Below, one piece after another: positions 63,801 to 64,000 of a DNA stretch of 64,000 nt. The notes beneath the pieces are model-generated. The model was not told where the DNA came from and searched no databases. It worked only from the letters and a program-made list of their open reading frames with translations. Positions within the stretch are counted from its first letter, which is position 1. Each line of letters opens with the position of its first letter. The position numbers were made by a program, and so were the translations under genes. The DNA comes from Anarhynchus alexandrinus (taxonomy: Eukaryota > Chordata > Aves > Charadriiformes > Charadriidae): assembly GCA_008711295.1 (NCBI GenBank), contig VUYV01000021.1, positions 430,503-494,502 on the forward strand. The letters are read 5' to 3'.

Positions 63801-64000
63801 GGTTTTTATACTGTTTCAAGTACATAATAACACCCATTATAATCCTAGTAGTGTCTAAGAAGTAAACTCCCTAGGTAGGTATTTTTGAGACACCTCCCCT
63901 GAGTTCACTTACTGTATCTCAGTGTCATACTTCTGCAACAGCAAAAGCAGAGATCAGTTTTGTCTTGCAGCCACAAGACAGACATGTGTCGTATCCATTA

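Larger units (their letters stand above)
50877..64000. other. Unique non-coding DNA, no gene recognised
   Basis: Thirteen kilobases without a recognisable gene or transposon. G+C-richer patches with scattered CpG occur at about 51930-52210 and 53860-54240, but neither is dense enough to call a CpG island by eye. An ATGCAAAT octamer at 52321 lies in a motif-dense stretch. A (CAAA)n-like run lies at 57819-57853. The 61280-61480 part combines ATTAATTAAAA, GTTATAAATAAA and unique sequence, as in many conserved non-coding elements. The longest frames (57275-57706, 143 codons; 53862-54239, 125 codons) are unrecognised. Confidence 0.5.

Overview
The window looks like vertebrate nuclear DNA, most likely from a bird. 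It is A+T-rich, has no dense coding, and carries several 5'-truncated CR1 LINEs. It also has an LTR-like element whose internal layout resembles avian endogenous retrovirus LTRs. No intact protein-coding gene, tRNA, rRNA or CRISPR array could be recognised. The window is best read as intergenic or large-intron sequence. Apart from the CR1 reverse-transcriptase remnants, most of the open frames look like chance.

Layout. 1-12183: mostly unique non-coding DNA, with two exon-like segments (5107-5275, 9902-9994) and a small inverted-repeat structure (5493-5566). 12184-15372: a short CR1 tail, a (TTTA)n microsatellite, then a 0.96-kb minus-strand CR1 with a broken reverse-transcriptase frame. 15373-27040: unique DNA with one short exon-like segment (25282-25355), homeodomain/octamer-motif-rich stretches that could be conserved non-coding elements, and a G-quadruplex motif. 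27041-27127: a perfect 3 x 29-bp minisatellite, next to the longest open frame of the window (27140-27712, minus, unrecognised). 28639-29336: a probable solo LTR with internal ~40-bp repeats. 29337-46266: unique DNA with two strictly alternating purine-pyrimidine (Z-DNA-prone) tracts, two minus-strand CR1 fragments, and a single N at 43745 bordered by a perfect 79-bp duplication, probably an assembly fault. 46267-47299: the best-preserved CR1, plus strand, with the FADD reverse-transcriptase motif and three visible lesions. 50386-50876: another plus-strand CR1 tail. The rest, to 64000, is unique non-coding DNA with one weak exon candidate (51216-51325).

There is no gene set that works together here. 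The recognisable biology is the decay of CR1 retrotransposons, one LTR remnant, simple-sequence DNA and possible regulatory sequence. I found no convincing new system. The observations most worth checking are the duplication at the N, the minisatellite beside a long open frame, the Z-DNA tracts, and the exon-like segments.
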